Positions 21,946-29,210 of a stretch of DNA of 32,791 nucleotides are shown here, in pieces. Position numbers and translations under genes: made by a program. Numbering within the stretch: position 1 is the first letter of the stretch; each line of letters starts with the position of its first letter. The stretch covers positions 1 to 32,791 of the forward strand of contig CAJTCH010000052.1 in NCBI GenBank assembly GCA_910574715.1, written 5' to 3'. The stretch comes from Lachnospiraceae bacterium. Lineage in GTDB: Bacteria > Bacillota > Clostridia > Lachnospirales > Lachnospiraceae. A model generated the notes under the pieces. That model searched no databases and was not told the origin of the DNA. It saw only the letters and a list, made by a program, of their open reading frames with translations.

Positions 21946-22560
21946 TTAAAAATTTCCTAATTTTCCATTTGACTTATATACCCACACGAGGTCTTTGAAA
22001 AATTCGTTTTTAATGCGGTATTGTTTTAAGCCTATAACGGGTTCTGTCTGAGATATTAGCATTTCTTCTAACTCGGGCAAAATCCAGTAATGTTCTTTGT
22101 CAAGCGTATGTATGTTTCCGATATAGTCCGACACATTAACTAAATTATAATTTTCCAAAAAACTATCAAAACCGCCATAATAGTGTTGGTAAGTAAGCAA
22201 TATTTTATTTCCATTCTTTACAAAGGTTAAAAGAATATTTTTATCTTGTGGAGATAATCTATCAAAAAATTCGTTTATTTGCTGAATTGCTTTTTGTTCT
22301 TCTTCTTTGTTTTCTCTCATTTCATAAATCCTATGAACCATAAAGCGGTTAAAGGAACGCACAGCAATGATAAGAAGTTGAACCAAAAGAAAGTAGGAAC
22401 AAAAAAATAACAGGATAAACATAGTGGTTCCCAGTTTGACAACAATCCAGTTGTCTTGTGGGAAAAACAAATAAGTTGCTATTGTACCCGCTATTGAAAT
22501 AATAGAAGGCATCAAGTGTTTCTCTATAAATAGTTTTATCACATCAGATAATTGCTCCAT
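21946..22560 (-). CDS. SieB-like superinfection-exclusion membrane protein (candidate)
   Basis: A 204-aa protein with two membrane helices near the N-terminus (residues about 14-34 and 40-68) and a cytoplasmic domain including DRLSPQDKNILLTFVKNGNK, then a strand-rich end. Two N-terminal helices followed by a L(S/T)PxxKxxLxxFV segment is the layout of SieB-type proteins (Pfam PF14163) that stop superinfecting phage. The match is by pattern only. It is AT-rich inside a GC-rich operon, opposite in direction, and sits exactly between MobC and relaxase, marking it as acquired cargo with a likely protective job. No other strong family came to mind. Confidence 0.5.
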   Translation of the reverse strand: MEQLSDVIKLFIEKHLMPSIISIAGTIATYLFFPQDNWIVVKLGTTMFILLFFCSYFLLVQLLIIAVRSFNRFMVHRIYEMRENKEEEQKAIQQINEFFDRLSPQDKNILLTFVKNGNKILLTYQHYYGGFDSFLENYNLVNVSDYIGNIHTLDKEHYWILPELEEMLISQTEPVIGLKQYRIKNEFFKDLVWVYKSNGKLGNF

Positions 22561-22616
22561 ACGGCACCTCCCTTGTCGGAACTAATTATACACAATTTTA
22601 TTACATTTTTCAACGA

Positions 22617-22646
22617 GCTTCGGGCCAAGTTGGCCCGAGGCCGGAA
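22617..22646 (+). repeat. Palindrome copy 2 (leader of relaxase gene)
   Basis: Identical over 30 bases to copy 1, core at 22621-22637. Again followed by AGGAGG and, eight bases on, an ATA codon where the relaxase should start. Confidence 0.85.
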
Positions 22647-22659
22647 GGAGGGATGAACC

Positions 22660-24063
22660 ATAGCGACCACGCGGCTGATGAAACGCAAGACCACGCCGGG
22701 GCTATCCATAGCGCAGTCCATAAAGGACTGTACCGACTACGGAAAGAACCCGGTCAAGACGGAAGAAGGAAAATATATCTCTGCCTATGAATGTGACCCG
22801 GCCACGGTAGACGCTGAATTTCTCTTGTGGAAAAGCAGGTACAAAGCCGCCACGGGCCGGGAGCAGAAAACAGACAAGGATGTGCTGTGCTACCAGATAC
22901 GCCAGTCCTTCCTCCCCGGGGAGATCGCGCCGGAGGACGCCAACCGTATTGGCTATGAGCTGGCTATGCGGAGGACGAAGGGAAAGCACCAGTTCATCGT
23001 CACCACCCACACCGACAAGGCCCATATCCATAACCACATTTATTACAATTCCACTACCCTTGACTGTACCCATAAATACCGGGATTTCCTCGGCTCCGGC
23101 CGTGCCCTCGGGCGGCTGTCCGACACCCTATGTCTGGAAAACGGCCTCTCTGTCGTGAAGCAGCCGAAGATGAAAAGCCAGGGGAATTATAAGAACTATG
23201 GGGAATGGGCCAAGGGCCGGGAAAGACCGCTTACCTTCCAGCAGAAGCTGTGCGCCGCCATTGACGCGGCTCTTGAAAAACAGCCCTCCAGCCTTGCTGC
23301 CTTCCTCTCACTTATGGAGCAGTTCGGCTATGAGGTGAAACAGCAGCGGGGCGCAATCAGTTTCCGGGCTCCCGGCCAAGAACGGTTTACCCGTCTGCGT
23401 TCCTCCACGCTGGGGAAGGGCTACGGCCAGAAGGATATAGAGGCGGCGCTGTCTGGCGCCCGAACAGGCACGGGCCATCACAGCCATAGGGTCAACCTGA
23501 TTATCGACATTCAATCTAAGCTCCAAGGGAAGGGGCCGGGGTATGAGCGGTGGGCCAAAGTTTTTAACCTGAAGCAGATGGCCGCCGCCCTAGCCTTTTT
23601 GCAGGAAAATAATTTGATGGAGTATGGACAGCTGGAAAAGAAAGCGGCAGAAACCACGGAGCATTTCCACACGCTGTCCGGTCAGATTAAGAGTACCGAG
23701 GCCGCACTCCAGACCAACAAGGAATTGAAGGCTGCCACGGTGCAGTATGCCAGGACCCGGCCAGTGTTCCAGGAATACAAGGCCCGGAAATACAGCCGCA
23801 GATTCCTTGCGGAGCATGAGGCCGACATTGAGCTTTACCGGGCGGCCTGCGCCGACTTCAAACGGATACTGGACGGGGCAAAGCCCCCTAAAATGGACGA
23901 GCTCAAAGAGGAAAGCCGGGAGCTTGTGGAGAAGAAAAAGAAGCTCTACGCCGAGTACCGAAAAGTGAAGGAAGAAATGCGGGAAGTCACGGCGGCGAAG
24001 GCAAACATTGATTATCTGCTGGGCTATGCGGAGCCGGGCAGGAAGAAGGAGCAGGAACGTTAG
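22660..24063 (+). CDS. MOB-type relaxase (mobilization nuclease), ATA start likely
   Basis: The 467-aa protein begins (M)ATTRLMKRKTTPGLSIAQSI, the usual start of this clostridial relaxase group (MATTRL...), but the first codon is ATA; the next ATG (22678) would drop six conserved residues. Motif I with the likely nicking Tyr is DCTDYGKNPVKT (Y27), and the metal-binding His motif is HTDKAHIHNHIYYN (117-130), placing it in the Relaxase PF03432 family (MOBP-like). Residues about 290-460 are helical with coiled-coil character. It would nick oriT and lead the strand into the recipient, with MobC; conjugation machinery is not in the window. Confidence 0.92.
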   Translation: MATTRLMKRKTTPGLSIAQSIKDCTDYGKNPVKTEEGKYISAYECDPATVDAEFLLWKSRYKAATGREQKTDKDVLCYQIRQSFLPGEIAPEDANRIGYELAMRRTKGKHQFIVTTHTDKAHIHNHIYYNSTTLDCTHKYRDFLGSGRALGRLSDTLCLENGLSVVKQPKMKSQGNYKNYGEWAKGRERPLTFQQKLCAAIDAALEKQPSSLAAFLSLMEQFGYEVKQQRGAISFRAPGQERFTRLRSSTLGKGYGQKDIEAALSGARTGTGHHSHRVNLIIDIQSKLQGKGPGYERWAKVFNLKQMAAALAFLQENNLMEYGQLEKKAAETTEHFHTLSGQIKSTEAALQTNKELKAATVQYARTRPVFQEYKARKYSRRFLAEHEADIELYRAACADFKRILDGAKPPKMDELKEESRELVEKKKKLYAEYRKVKEEMREVTAAKANIDYLLGYAEPGRKKEQER

Positions 24064-24100
24064 GGGGTGTGAAAATAAGGAGCAAAGCGACGCTGACATT

Positions 24101-24122
24101 TCGGGCCAACTTGGCCCGAAGC
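24101..24122 (-). repeat. Palindrome copy 3, inverted
   Basis: Core CGGGCCAACTTGGCCCG (24102-24118) is the reverse complement of the core in copies 1 and 2, and the flanks GCTT...GA also match on the minus strand over 22 bases. It lies 38 bases after the relaxase stop, next to the oriT candidate. Confidence 0.8.
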
Positions 24123-24127
24123 CGGGT

Positions 24128-24220
24128 TTGGGGAGGCTCCCCAACAAGCAGATTTTTGCGTTCTGGCCGGAAGGCCGGAACGTCAAAAATAGCAACTGTG
24201 GCTACAGTTGCCCTGCTTGC
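24128..24220. other. Candidate origin of transfer (oriT)
   Basis: Three inverted repeats follow each other right after the relaxase gene: TTGGGGA-GGC-TCCCCAA (24128-24144), a 17-base near-perfect stem with GGAA loop at 24152-24190, and CAACTGT-GGCT-ACAGTTG (24193-24210). The last is directly followed by CCCTGC, similar to the nick sequence of RP4-type relaxases (ATCCTG^C), which would put a nick at 24215/24216. Location, structure and core are those of an oriT, but the assignment is inference. Confidence 0.5.
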
Positions 24221-24263
24221 CACTTAGCGGCAGCCCCTAAAATGGCGCAAAAAACAGAGGCCC

Positions 24264-24622
24264 TTATTCTGGAACCTCCGTTTCTCTGGCTTTCTTAATG
24301 CCTTCGGCTGTGGCTTCTATCACGACAAGCTCTTTTTCATTCATGGAGTTTAGAAGTACATCAATGTGCTTTCTGCAAGAGCTTGACCTTGCCCCTCCGT
24401 CCGCATGAATAAACTGGTCAACTGAAACGTCAAACATGGTAATGAGTTTAACAAAAAGGTCGAAGCTGGGATACTGACCTTTGTTCTCAATATTCATAAT
24501 GGTACGGGAGTCACGGTCTACTAATTCCGCAACATAGGCTTGCGTCCAGCCTTTTCTTCTCTGGCTCTTTTGAGAGCCGCCCCGAGGCCGTGAAAGTCAA
24601 ACCTTCTTTCATCTTGGTTCAT
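24264..24622 (-). pseudogene. XRE-family regulator with a frameshift
   Basis: An ATG at 24622 opens NQDERRFDFHGLGAALKRARE. A base appears to be missing near 24551-24565, after which the next frame continues KGWTQAYVAELVDRDSRTIM and NIENKGQYPSFDLFVKLITM, a complete Cro/CI helix-turn-helix, then HIDVLLNSMNEKELVVIEAT and GIKKARETE. Joined, the two frames make a normal regulator of about 118 residues of the type that stands divergently before HTH/response-regulator cassettes of clostridial elements. The 77-aa downstream frame alone starts inside the helix-turn-helix and would not fold. A sequencing error in the short A/T run is possible. Confidence 0.75.
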
Positions 24623-24726
24623 TCTCATATCACCCTATATCATTGTACATTTCGGGTTGGATTATGAGAATGTAATGGAATTTTACATAAAGTAGTATTT
24701 CATTTCATCAATGTGCAGCCTCCAAC

Positions 24727-24755
24727 TTGTACTATTCGAGATAAAGAACTATAAT
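24727..24755 (+). promoter_or_regulatory. Promoter of the lantibiotic-resistance regulatory genes
   Basis: TTGTAC (24727-24732) and TATAAT (24750-24755) with a 17-base spacer precede the small HTH gene, whose GGAGG follows. It is a strong constitutive-looking promoter for HTH, response regulator and kinase. Confidence 0.75.
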
Positions 24756-24775
24756 GTATTCTGTGGAGGTGCGAA

Positions 24776-24964
24776 ATGGACTATATGACATTGAAAGAGG
24801 CCGCCGAAAAGTGGGGCGTGACACCTCGTAGGGTAAATTATTATTGTGCCGGTGGGCGTATCCACGGCGCCGTGAAAATGGCTGGTGTTTGGCTGATCCC
24901 TAAAACTGCGGAGAAGCCGATTGATGGGCGGACAAGACAAGGGAAGGAGCTGCGCCATGAATAA
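24776..24964 (+). CDS. Small helix-turn-helix (excisionase/MerR-like) protein
   Basis: A 62-aa DNA-binding protein of the HTH_17 or excisionase-like type: MTLKEAAEKWGVTPRRVNYY, then GRIHGAVKMAGVWLIPKTAEKP. The GAxxxAGxWLIP wing is typical. GGAGG precedes the ATG. Its end overlaps the response-regulator start by eight bases, so it is coupled to the two-component system. It could regulate the cassette or be a leftover excisionase adopted by it. Confidence 0.8.
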   Translation: MDYMTLKEAAEKWGVTPRRVNYYCAGGRIHGAVKMAGVWLIPKTAEKPIDGRTRQGKELRHE

Positions 24965-25649
24965 AATTTTGATTATAGATGATGACAGAGAACTGTGCGC
25001 TTTGATTAAACGCAGCGTACAATCGGAACATATAGAAGCCGATTTTTGTAATACCGGAAAAGAGGGCTTGCAGAAATTAAAAGAGCAGGAGTATCAGCTT
25101 GTGGTGCTGGATGTGATGATGCCCGGTATGGATGGCTTTGAAACGCTGGAAGAAATCCGCAAAGAGAACAGCCTGCCGATTTTGATGTTTACATCCAAAA
25201 ATGACAGCATTTCTAAAGTGCGGGGCTTACGGGCCGGGGCGGACGATTATCTGACAAAACCGTTTGATATGGACGAACTGATTGCTCGTATTGCGTCCCT
25301 CATTCGCCGCTACACCCGCTTTAATCATCAAGCCGGAGCTGTGCTAAAACTGGATTTTGATGGATTGCAAATTGACCTTGAAAATCGTTCTGTTACGACG
25401 GAAAATGGCACTTTTGAACTTCCGCCAAAGGAATTTGATCTGCTCCTGTACTGTGCAAAGCATCAAGGAAAAATTTTGACAAAACAGCAGATTTATGAGG
25501 AAGTTTGGGGCGAAGAATATTTCTATGACGACAGTAACATTATGGCGATTATCAGTCGGCTTCGTAAAAAATTAGAAGTCAATCCTTCAAGCCCAAAATA
25601 TATACAAACGGTCAAAGGGATTGGCTACCGGTTTAATAAGGAGGTGTAG
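24957..25649 (+). CDS. OmpR-family response regulator (lantibiotic-resistance type)
   Basis: A 230-aa regulator: acidic residues D8-D10, phosphorylation site D52 in LVVLDVMMPGMDG, Thr in LMFTSKND and Lys in YLTKPF, then a winged helix (about 130-228; LPPKEFDLLLYCAKH, NIMAIISRLRKKL, IQTVKGIGYRF). ATG at 24957 has GGGAAGGAG nearby; longer frames have no better site. It is followed five bases later by its kinase. Four 11-base-spaced GCAAGGTT repeats at the promoter of the downstream transporter are its probable target. Confidence 0.93.
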   Translation: MNKILIIDDDRELCALIKRSVQSEHIEADFCNTGKEGLQKLKEQEYQLVVLDVMMPGMDGFETLEEIRKENSLPILMFTSKNDSISKVRGLRAGADDYLTKPFDMDELIARIASLIRRYTRFNHQAGAVLKLDFDGLQIDLENRSVTTENGTFELPPKEFDLLLYCAKHQGKILTKQQIYEEVWGEEYFYDDSNIMAIISRLRKKLEVNPSSPKYIQTVKGIGYRFNKEV

Positions 25650-25654
25650 CCAGC

Positions 25655-26572
25655 ATGGAAATCATCGTTTTCTTGTCCATTGTGATTGCTGTTTTGGCTG
25701 TGCTGACCTCCATCGTTCTCGTTCGGCGCGTAAAAAAACAAATAGCAGAAATGACCGATGTGCTGGTTGATGTGAAAAACGGAAATGGCAACCGGCGTAT
25801 TCTGTCTGCAACAAATGAACTGACAGCACCTCTTGCCTATGAAATCAATGAGATCGTTGTGTCCTATGAAAGCAGACTTTCAACTGTACGGCAGACAGAG
25901 GAAACCAACCGCCAGCTTATGACGAGCCTTTCCCATGATGTGCGAACGCCCCTTACCACTCTGATTGGGTATCTTGACGCTGCACACAAAGGACTGGTCA
26001 CAGGAAAAGACCGGGATGATTATATTGAAACCGCCCGACGGAAAGCCCATGATCTGAAAGAATATATTGATGTGCTCTTTGACTGGTTCAAGTTAAATTC
26101 TAACGAGTTTGCTTTAGAAATCCAGAGCGTTGAGGCCGCAGAGCTGACAAGAAATATCCTGATTGACTGGATACCGATTTTTGAGGATAAACAGGTTGAT
26201 TATGACATTGATATTCCCGAACAGCCTGTCCGGGTAAGATTGGATATGGACAGCTATATGAGGATCGTCAACAATCTCATTCAAAATGTAATCGCTCACA
26301 GCCATGCAGACAAAATCAAAATTGTCCTGTCAAAGAAGGAAAATAACATGGAGCTGCTGCTGGCGGATAATGGAGTAGGAATTGAGAAAGACGATTTGAA
26401 ACACATATTTGAACGGCTTTATAAGTGTGATAAAGGACGCTCCGAAAAAGGCAGCGGACTTGGTCTTTCTATTGTCCATCAGCTTGTAGAAAAGATGGGT
26501 GGAAGCATAACAGTTGAAAGCTTTCCGGGAGAAGGAACTGAATTTATGTTGCTTTTTCCTTTGGAGATTTAA
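25655..26572 (+). CDS. Sensor histidine kinase (lantibiotic-resistance type)
   Basis: A 305-aa kinase with a single N-terminal membrane helix (residues about 3-23) and almost nothing outside the cell. H94 in SLSHDVRTPLTTLIGYLD is the phospho-acceptor; N-box NNLIQNVIAHSHA, G1 DNGVGI, F-box IFERLY and G2 GSGLGLSIV are all present. Kinases of this short form (for example CprK-like or SaeS/LytS-small types) work with lantibiotic exporters. AAGGAGGTG precedes the ATG. It ends before a terminator, so the transporter genes are a separate transcription unit. Confidence 0.92.
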   Translation: MEIIVFLSIVIAVLAVLTSIVLVRRVKKQIAEMTDVLVDVKNGNGNRRILSATNELTAPLAYEINEIVVSYESRLSTVRQTEETNRQLMTSLSHDVRTPLTTLIGYLDAAHKGLVTGKDRDDYIETARRKAHDLKEYIDVLFDWFKLNSNEFALEIQSVEAAELTRNILIDWIPIFEDKQVDYDIDIPEQPVRVRLDMDSYMRIVNNLIQNVIAHSHADKIKIVLSKKENNMELLLADNGVGIEKDDLKHIFERLYKCDKGRSEKGSGLGLSIVHQLVEKMGGSITVESFPGEGTEFMLLFPLEI

Positions 26573-26575
26573 GCG

Positions 26576-26612
26576 GGTTCCCGTCTTTATGGCGGGAACC
26601 TTTGTCATTTTT
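26576..26612 (+). terminator. Terminator after the sensor kinase gene
   Basis: GGTTCCCG (26576-26583) pairs with CGGGAACC (26593-26600), loop 9, then TTTGTCATTTTT. It separates regulatory genes from the transporter operon. Confidence 0.8.
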
Positions 26613-26627
26613 GCCGGATTTCAAATT

Positions 26628-26681
26628 GCAAGGTTAATGCAAGGTTGCGGCAAGGTTAATGCAAGGTTGGCGTGATAGAAT
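26628..26681 (+). promoter_or_regulatory. Four 11-bp-phased GCAAGGTT repeats and -10 of the transporter operon
   Basis: GCAAGGTT occurs at 26628, 26639, 26650 and 26661, each exactly 11 bases apart with no mismatch. They cover the -35 position of a -10 box TAGAAT (26676-26681). Tandem repeats on one helix face per turn are the standard binding mode of OmpR-type dimers; four units would seat two dimers and activate transcription of the genes from 26708. Confidence 0.85.
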
Positions 26682-26707
26682 ACCTTACAGAACAGGAGGT
26701 TTTGAAT

Positions 26708-27634
26708 ATGGATACAAATTACATCATTGAAACAAAAAATCTGACGAAGCAATACGGCTCACAAAAGAGTGTGGCTGACTTAAATATCCATGTGAAGCGT
26801 GGGAGAATTTATGGTCTGCTTGGCAGAAACGGAGCCGGAAAAACCACTACTATGAAAATGCTGTTGGGCTTAACGAAGCCGACTTCCGGAGAGGTCAAAA
26901 TCTGGGGAAAGCCCTTGCAGGGGAATGAAAAGAAATTGTTGCCCCGTATTGGCAGCCTGATTGAGTCCCCTGGCTTTTATCCCAATCTGACCGGCACAGA
27001 GAACCTGCGTATCTTTGCTACTCTGCGGGGCGTACCAAACAATCATGCCATCAAAGACGCTCTGGATTTGGTAGGACTGCCCTACAAAGATAAAAAGCTC
27101 TTTTCCCAGTATTCTCTTGGTATGAAGCAGCGGCTTGCCATCGCCCTTGCTGTTATGCACGATCCTGAACTTTTAATTTTGGATGAGCCGATCAACGGTC
27201 TCGATCCCATCGGTATTGCAGAAGTACGCTCCTTTATTCGGGAGCTTTGCGACGCAAGAGGAAAAACCATTTTGATTTCCAGTCACATTCTTTCGGAGAT
27301 TTCCTTGCTGGCTGACGATATTGGAATTATCGACCACGGCGCATTGCTGGAAGAAGAAAGCCTTGCTGAGCTGGAGCAAAAAAGCAGTAAGCATATCCGG
27401 TTTACGCTCTCTGATACTGCACAGGCGGCAAGAATTTTGGAACGCAATTTCCATGAAAACCATTTTTCCATACAGGACGACCACAATCTGCGCCTGCACA
27501 ACCTTGATCTGCCTGTGGGGAAAATTGTAACTGCCTTTGTAGAAAACGGATTGGAGGTATCGGAGGCGCATACTTGTGAAGAAAGTCTTGAAGATTACTT
27601 CAAGCGTGTGACAGGGGGCGAAGGAATTGCTTAA
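26708..27634 (+). CDS. Lantibiotic-protection ABC transporter ATPase (LanF/CprA-like)
   Basis: A 308-aa ATPase with Walker A GRNGAGKTT, Q-loop IGSLIESPGFYPNLTGTENL (the E-loop form, Glu replacing Gln, which is diagnostic for LanF proteins), signature reduced to YSLGMKQRLAIALA, Walker B LILDEPINGLDP and switch His in SSHILSE. The C-terminal 90 residues are a LanF extension. ATG at 26708 has AGGAGG seven bases upstream. It works with the two membrane proteins that follow to expel lantibiotics from the membrane. No lanthipeptide precursor or synthetase is nearby, so this is resistance, not producer immunity. Confidence 0.93.
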   Translation: MDTNYIIETKNLTKQYGSQKSVADLNIHVKRGRIYGLLGRNGAGKTTTMKMLLGLTKPTSGEVKIWGKPLQGNEKKLLPRIGSLIESPGFYPNLTGTENLRIFATLRGVPNNHAIKDALDLVGLPYKDKKLFSQYSLGMKQRLAIALAVMHDPELLILDEPINGLDPIGIAEVRSFIRELCDARGKTILISSHILSEISLLADDIGIIDHGALLEEESLAELEQKSSKHIRFTLSDTAQAARILERNFHENHFSIQDDHNLRLHNLDLPVGKIVTAFVENGLEVSEAHTCEESLEDYFKRVTGGEGIA

Positions 27635-28415
27635 ACTAATCAAATGCGAATTTTTGAAATTGAAACGGAAGAAATTTATCCCTTTTGTCTTTTTGTCTGC
27701 ATTTCTATTCCCAGTTCCTATCACATTTATGATGGCGACACCGAGAATGTTAGAAAAGTACCCGAATAAAGCAGACCTCTTTGACGGGCTATTTAATATG
27801 GTCATGGGATATGGCGTTATCTTTCTCTTGCCTTGTGTCATTGGAGTTATTGCGGCAATGCTGTTTTTTATGGAGCGTGACAATGACACGTTCAAAAACT
27901 TACGCACAATCCCGGTAACAAGCACCCAGATGATTATAGCAAAAATCATTGTTCTGTTTATTTTTGGAATTATCTTTTGTCTGGCTTCTATGCTTGCCAC
28001 CGTTGTTTGTGGAAGTTTTTCGATGGAAGTATATGGAATTGCCTATAAACTATTTGTTGCAATCGAATTAGGCATTTTTATAACAGCAGGAACTTTACCG
28101 ATAATTGTACTGGTTGTTTTCTTTAGCCGGACATATATCTTTTCTATTTTGTTATGTGTGTTTTACAGTGTGGCAAGCCTTACTGTTGAAACTATGTTCG
28201 GGGTATTACCTAAATGGTTATGCTGGCTTTTGCCTATTCCGCTTACTACGCTCTGGGGTGCGGGAGATATGGAAAAACACGGATTTCCACTAAACATAAC
28301 GGCTCTTAAAACCATTATTCCGTCAACAATTCAAACGGTTGTCATTTTAGGGATAATGACTGTTATATCAATCTCTTTGATAAGTTTCTTATATAAGAAA
28401 AGGGGGGAACAATGA
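27627..28415 (+). CDS. Lantibiotic-protection ABC transporter permease (LanE/MutE-like)
   Basis: The 262-aa membrane protein begins MLKLIKCEFLKLKRKKFIPF, the conserved amphipathic start of LanE/MutE permeases, and has six hydrophobic segments (first at about 18-38; others at about 59-80, 100-125, 135-160, 165-190 and 235-255). Its start overlaps the ATPase end by eight bases. It forms the channel with LanG. Confidence 0.88.
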   Translation: MLKLIKCEFLKLKRKKFIPFVFLSAFLFPVPITFMMATPRMLEKYPNKADLFDGLFNMVMGYGVIFLLPCVIGVIAAMLFFMERDNDTFKNLRTIPVTSTQMIIAKIIVLFIFGIIFCLASMLATVVCGSFSMEVYGIAYKLFVAIELGIFITAGTLPIIVLVVFFSRTYIFSILLCVFYSVASLTVETMFGVLPKWLCWLLPIPLTTLWGAGDMEKHGFPLNITALKTIIPSTIQTVVILGIMTVISISLISFLYKKRGEQ

Positions 28416-29194
28416 TGTACCGAATTGTCAAAACGGAAATATGGAAGCTCAAGAGATACCATATCATTTGGGCAGGTATTCTGTTAATGCTTCTTTCTGT
28501 CGGAATTACTCTTTTTAGCTCTATCGCATTAGACGATACAGTTTGGACGTTTCCGCATTTGGTAGAGCGGGTTATTCAAAACAATACGACAACAATCTTT
28601 CCTATGTGTATTACTCTGATTGCAGGATATATTATTGCTCGTGAAAAATCAGATGATACCTTAAAAAGCATTATGACAATACCTATTTCCTACCCTGCAT
28701 TGATTGGTGGAAAACTGATTGTTTGTGGTTTCCTGTCCGTATTTTTAGGTATAGCAAGTACCGTTTTTACTGTCGCTGCGGAATTACTTGTTGGTTTTCC
28801 GGGATTTTCGGTAACAGTCGTAATACAGGCTTTGATACAGATTACCCTTAATACCTTATTTTTGTATATAGCCGTAACGCCAATTATAGCCTTTACTGCC
28901 CGTATTCCTAACGGACACATGATAGGTGTCATTCTTGCATTTGTCTATGGCTACGGGGGAATGTTCGCAGCCGGAAATATGTCTCTTGCAAATCTCTATC
29001 CGATTACAGCGAGCATGGGGCTGATCCAGTACCGAAGCCATGATGTGGCTGTCCATTGGAATATAGGCTTATGCAGCCTAAGTATGATAGTTGTCTTATT
29101 GATTTCTGCGGCTATTGTAGTTACAACAAAAAATGTTTCATCCGCAAAAGTTGCTAAAAAGCCGAAAAAAACCGCCCTCAAAAAAGGCTGGTAA
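28412..29194 (+). CDS. Lantibiotic-protection ABC transporter permease (LanG/MutG-like)
   Basis: A 260-aa relative of the preceding permease: start MMYRIVKTEIWKLKRYHIIW, then six membrane segments, with IAREKSDDTLKSIMTIPISY between the second and third as in LanG/MutG. The C-terminal tail is strongly basic (KVAKKPKKTALKKGW). It overlaps LanE by four bases. The two are paralogues that pair in one complex. Confidence 0.88.
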   Translation: MMYRIVKTEIWKLKRYHIIWAGILLMLLSVGITLFSSIALDDTVWTFPHLVERVIQNNTTTIFPMCITLIAGYIIAREKSDDTLKSIMTIPISYPALIGGKLIVCGFLSVFLGIASTVFTVAAELLVGFPGFSVTVVIQALIQITLNTLFLYIAVTPIIAFTARIPNGHMIGVILAFVYGYGGMFAAGNMSLANLYPITASMGLIQYRSHDVAVHWNIGLCSLSMIVVLLISAAIVVTTKNVSSAKVAKKPKKTALKKGW

Positions 29195-29210
29195 ACAGGA
29201 GGACTTACAC

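Noticed and set aside
22653..22780. ATG just before the relaxase ATA (22653) as the true start
   Set aside because: It is out of frame with the relaxase, one base from AGGAGG, and gives an unrelated short peptide.
23590..24195. 201-codon minus-strand frame over the relaxase 3' end
   Set aside because: It is an effect of GC-rich codon use in the relaxase gene; no start signal and no family match.
26622..26670. CRISPR-like short repeat array
   Set aside because: The repeats are 8 bases with 3-base gaps and lie in a promoter; this is response-regulator phasing, not CRISPR.
27173..28000. 275-codon minus-strand frame across LanF and LanE
   Set aside because: It runs antisense through two clear ABC transporter genes and has no recognisable protein features.
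29133..29210. Longer N-terminus for the YxeA protein
   Set aside because: The extension is the basic tail of LanG in another frame; the ATG at 29211 has AGGAGG and a normal signal helix right after it.
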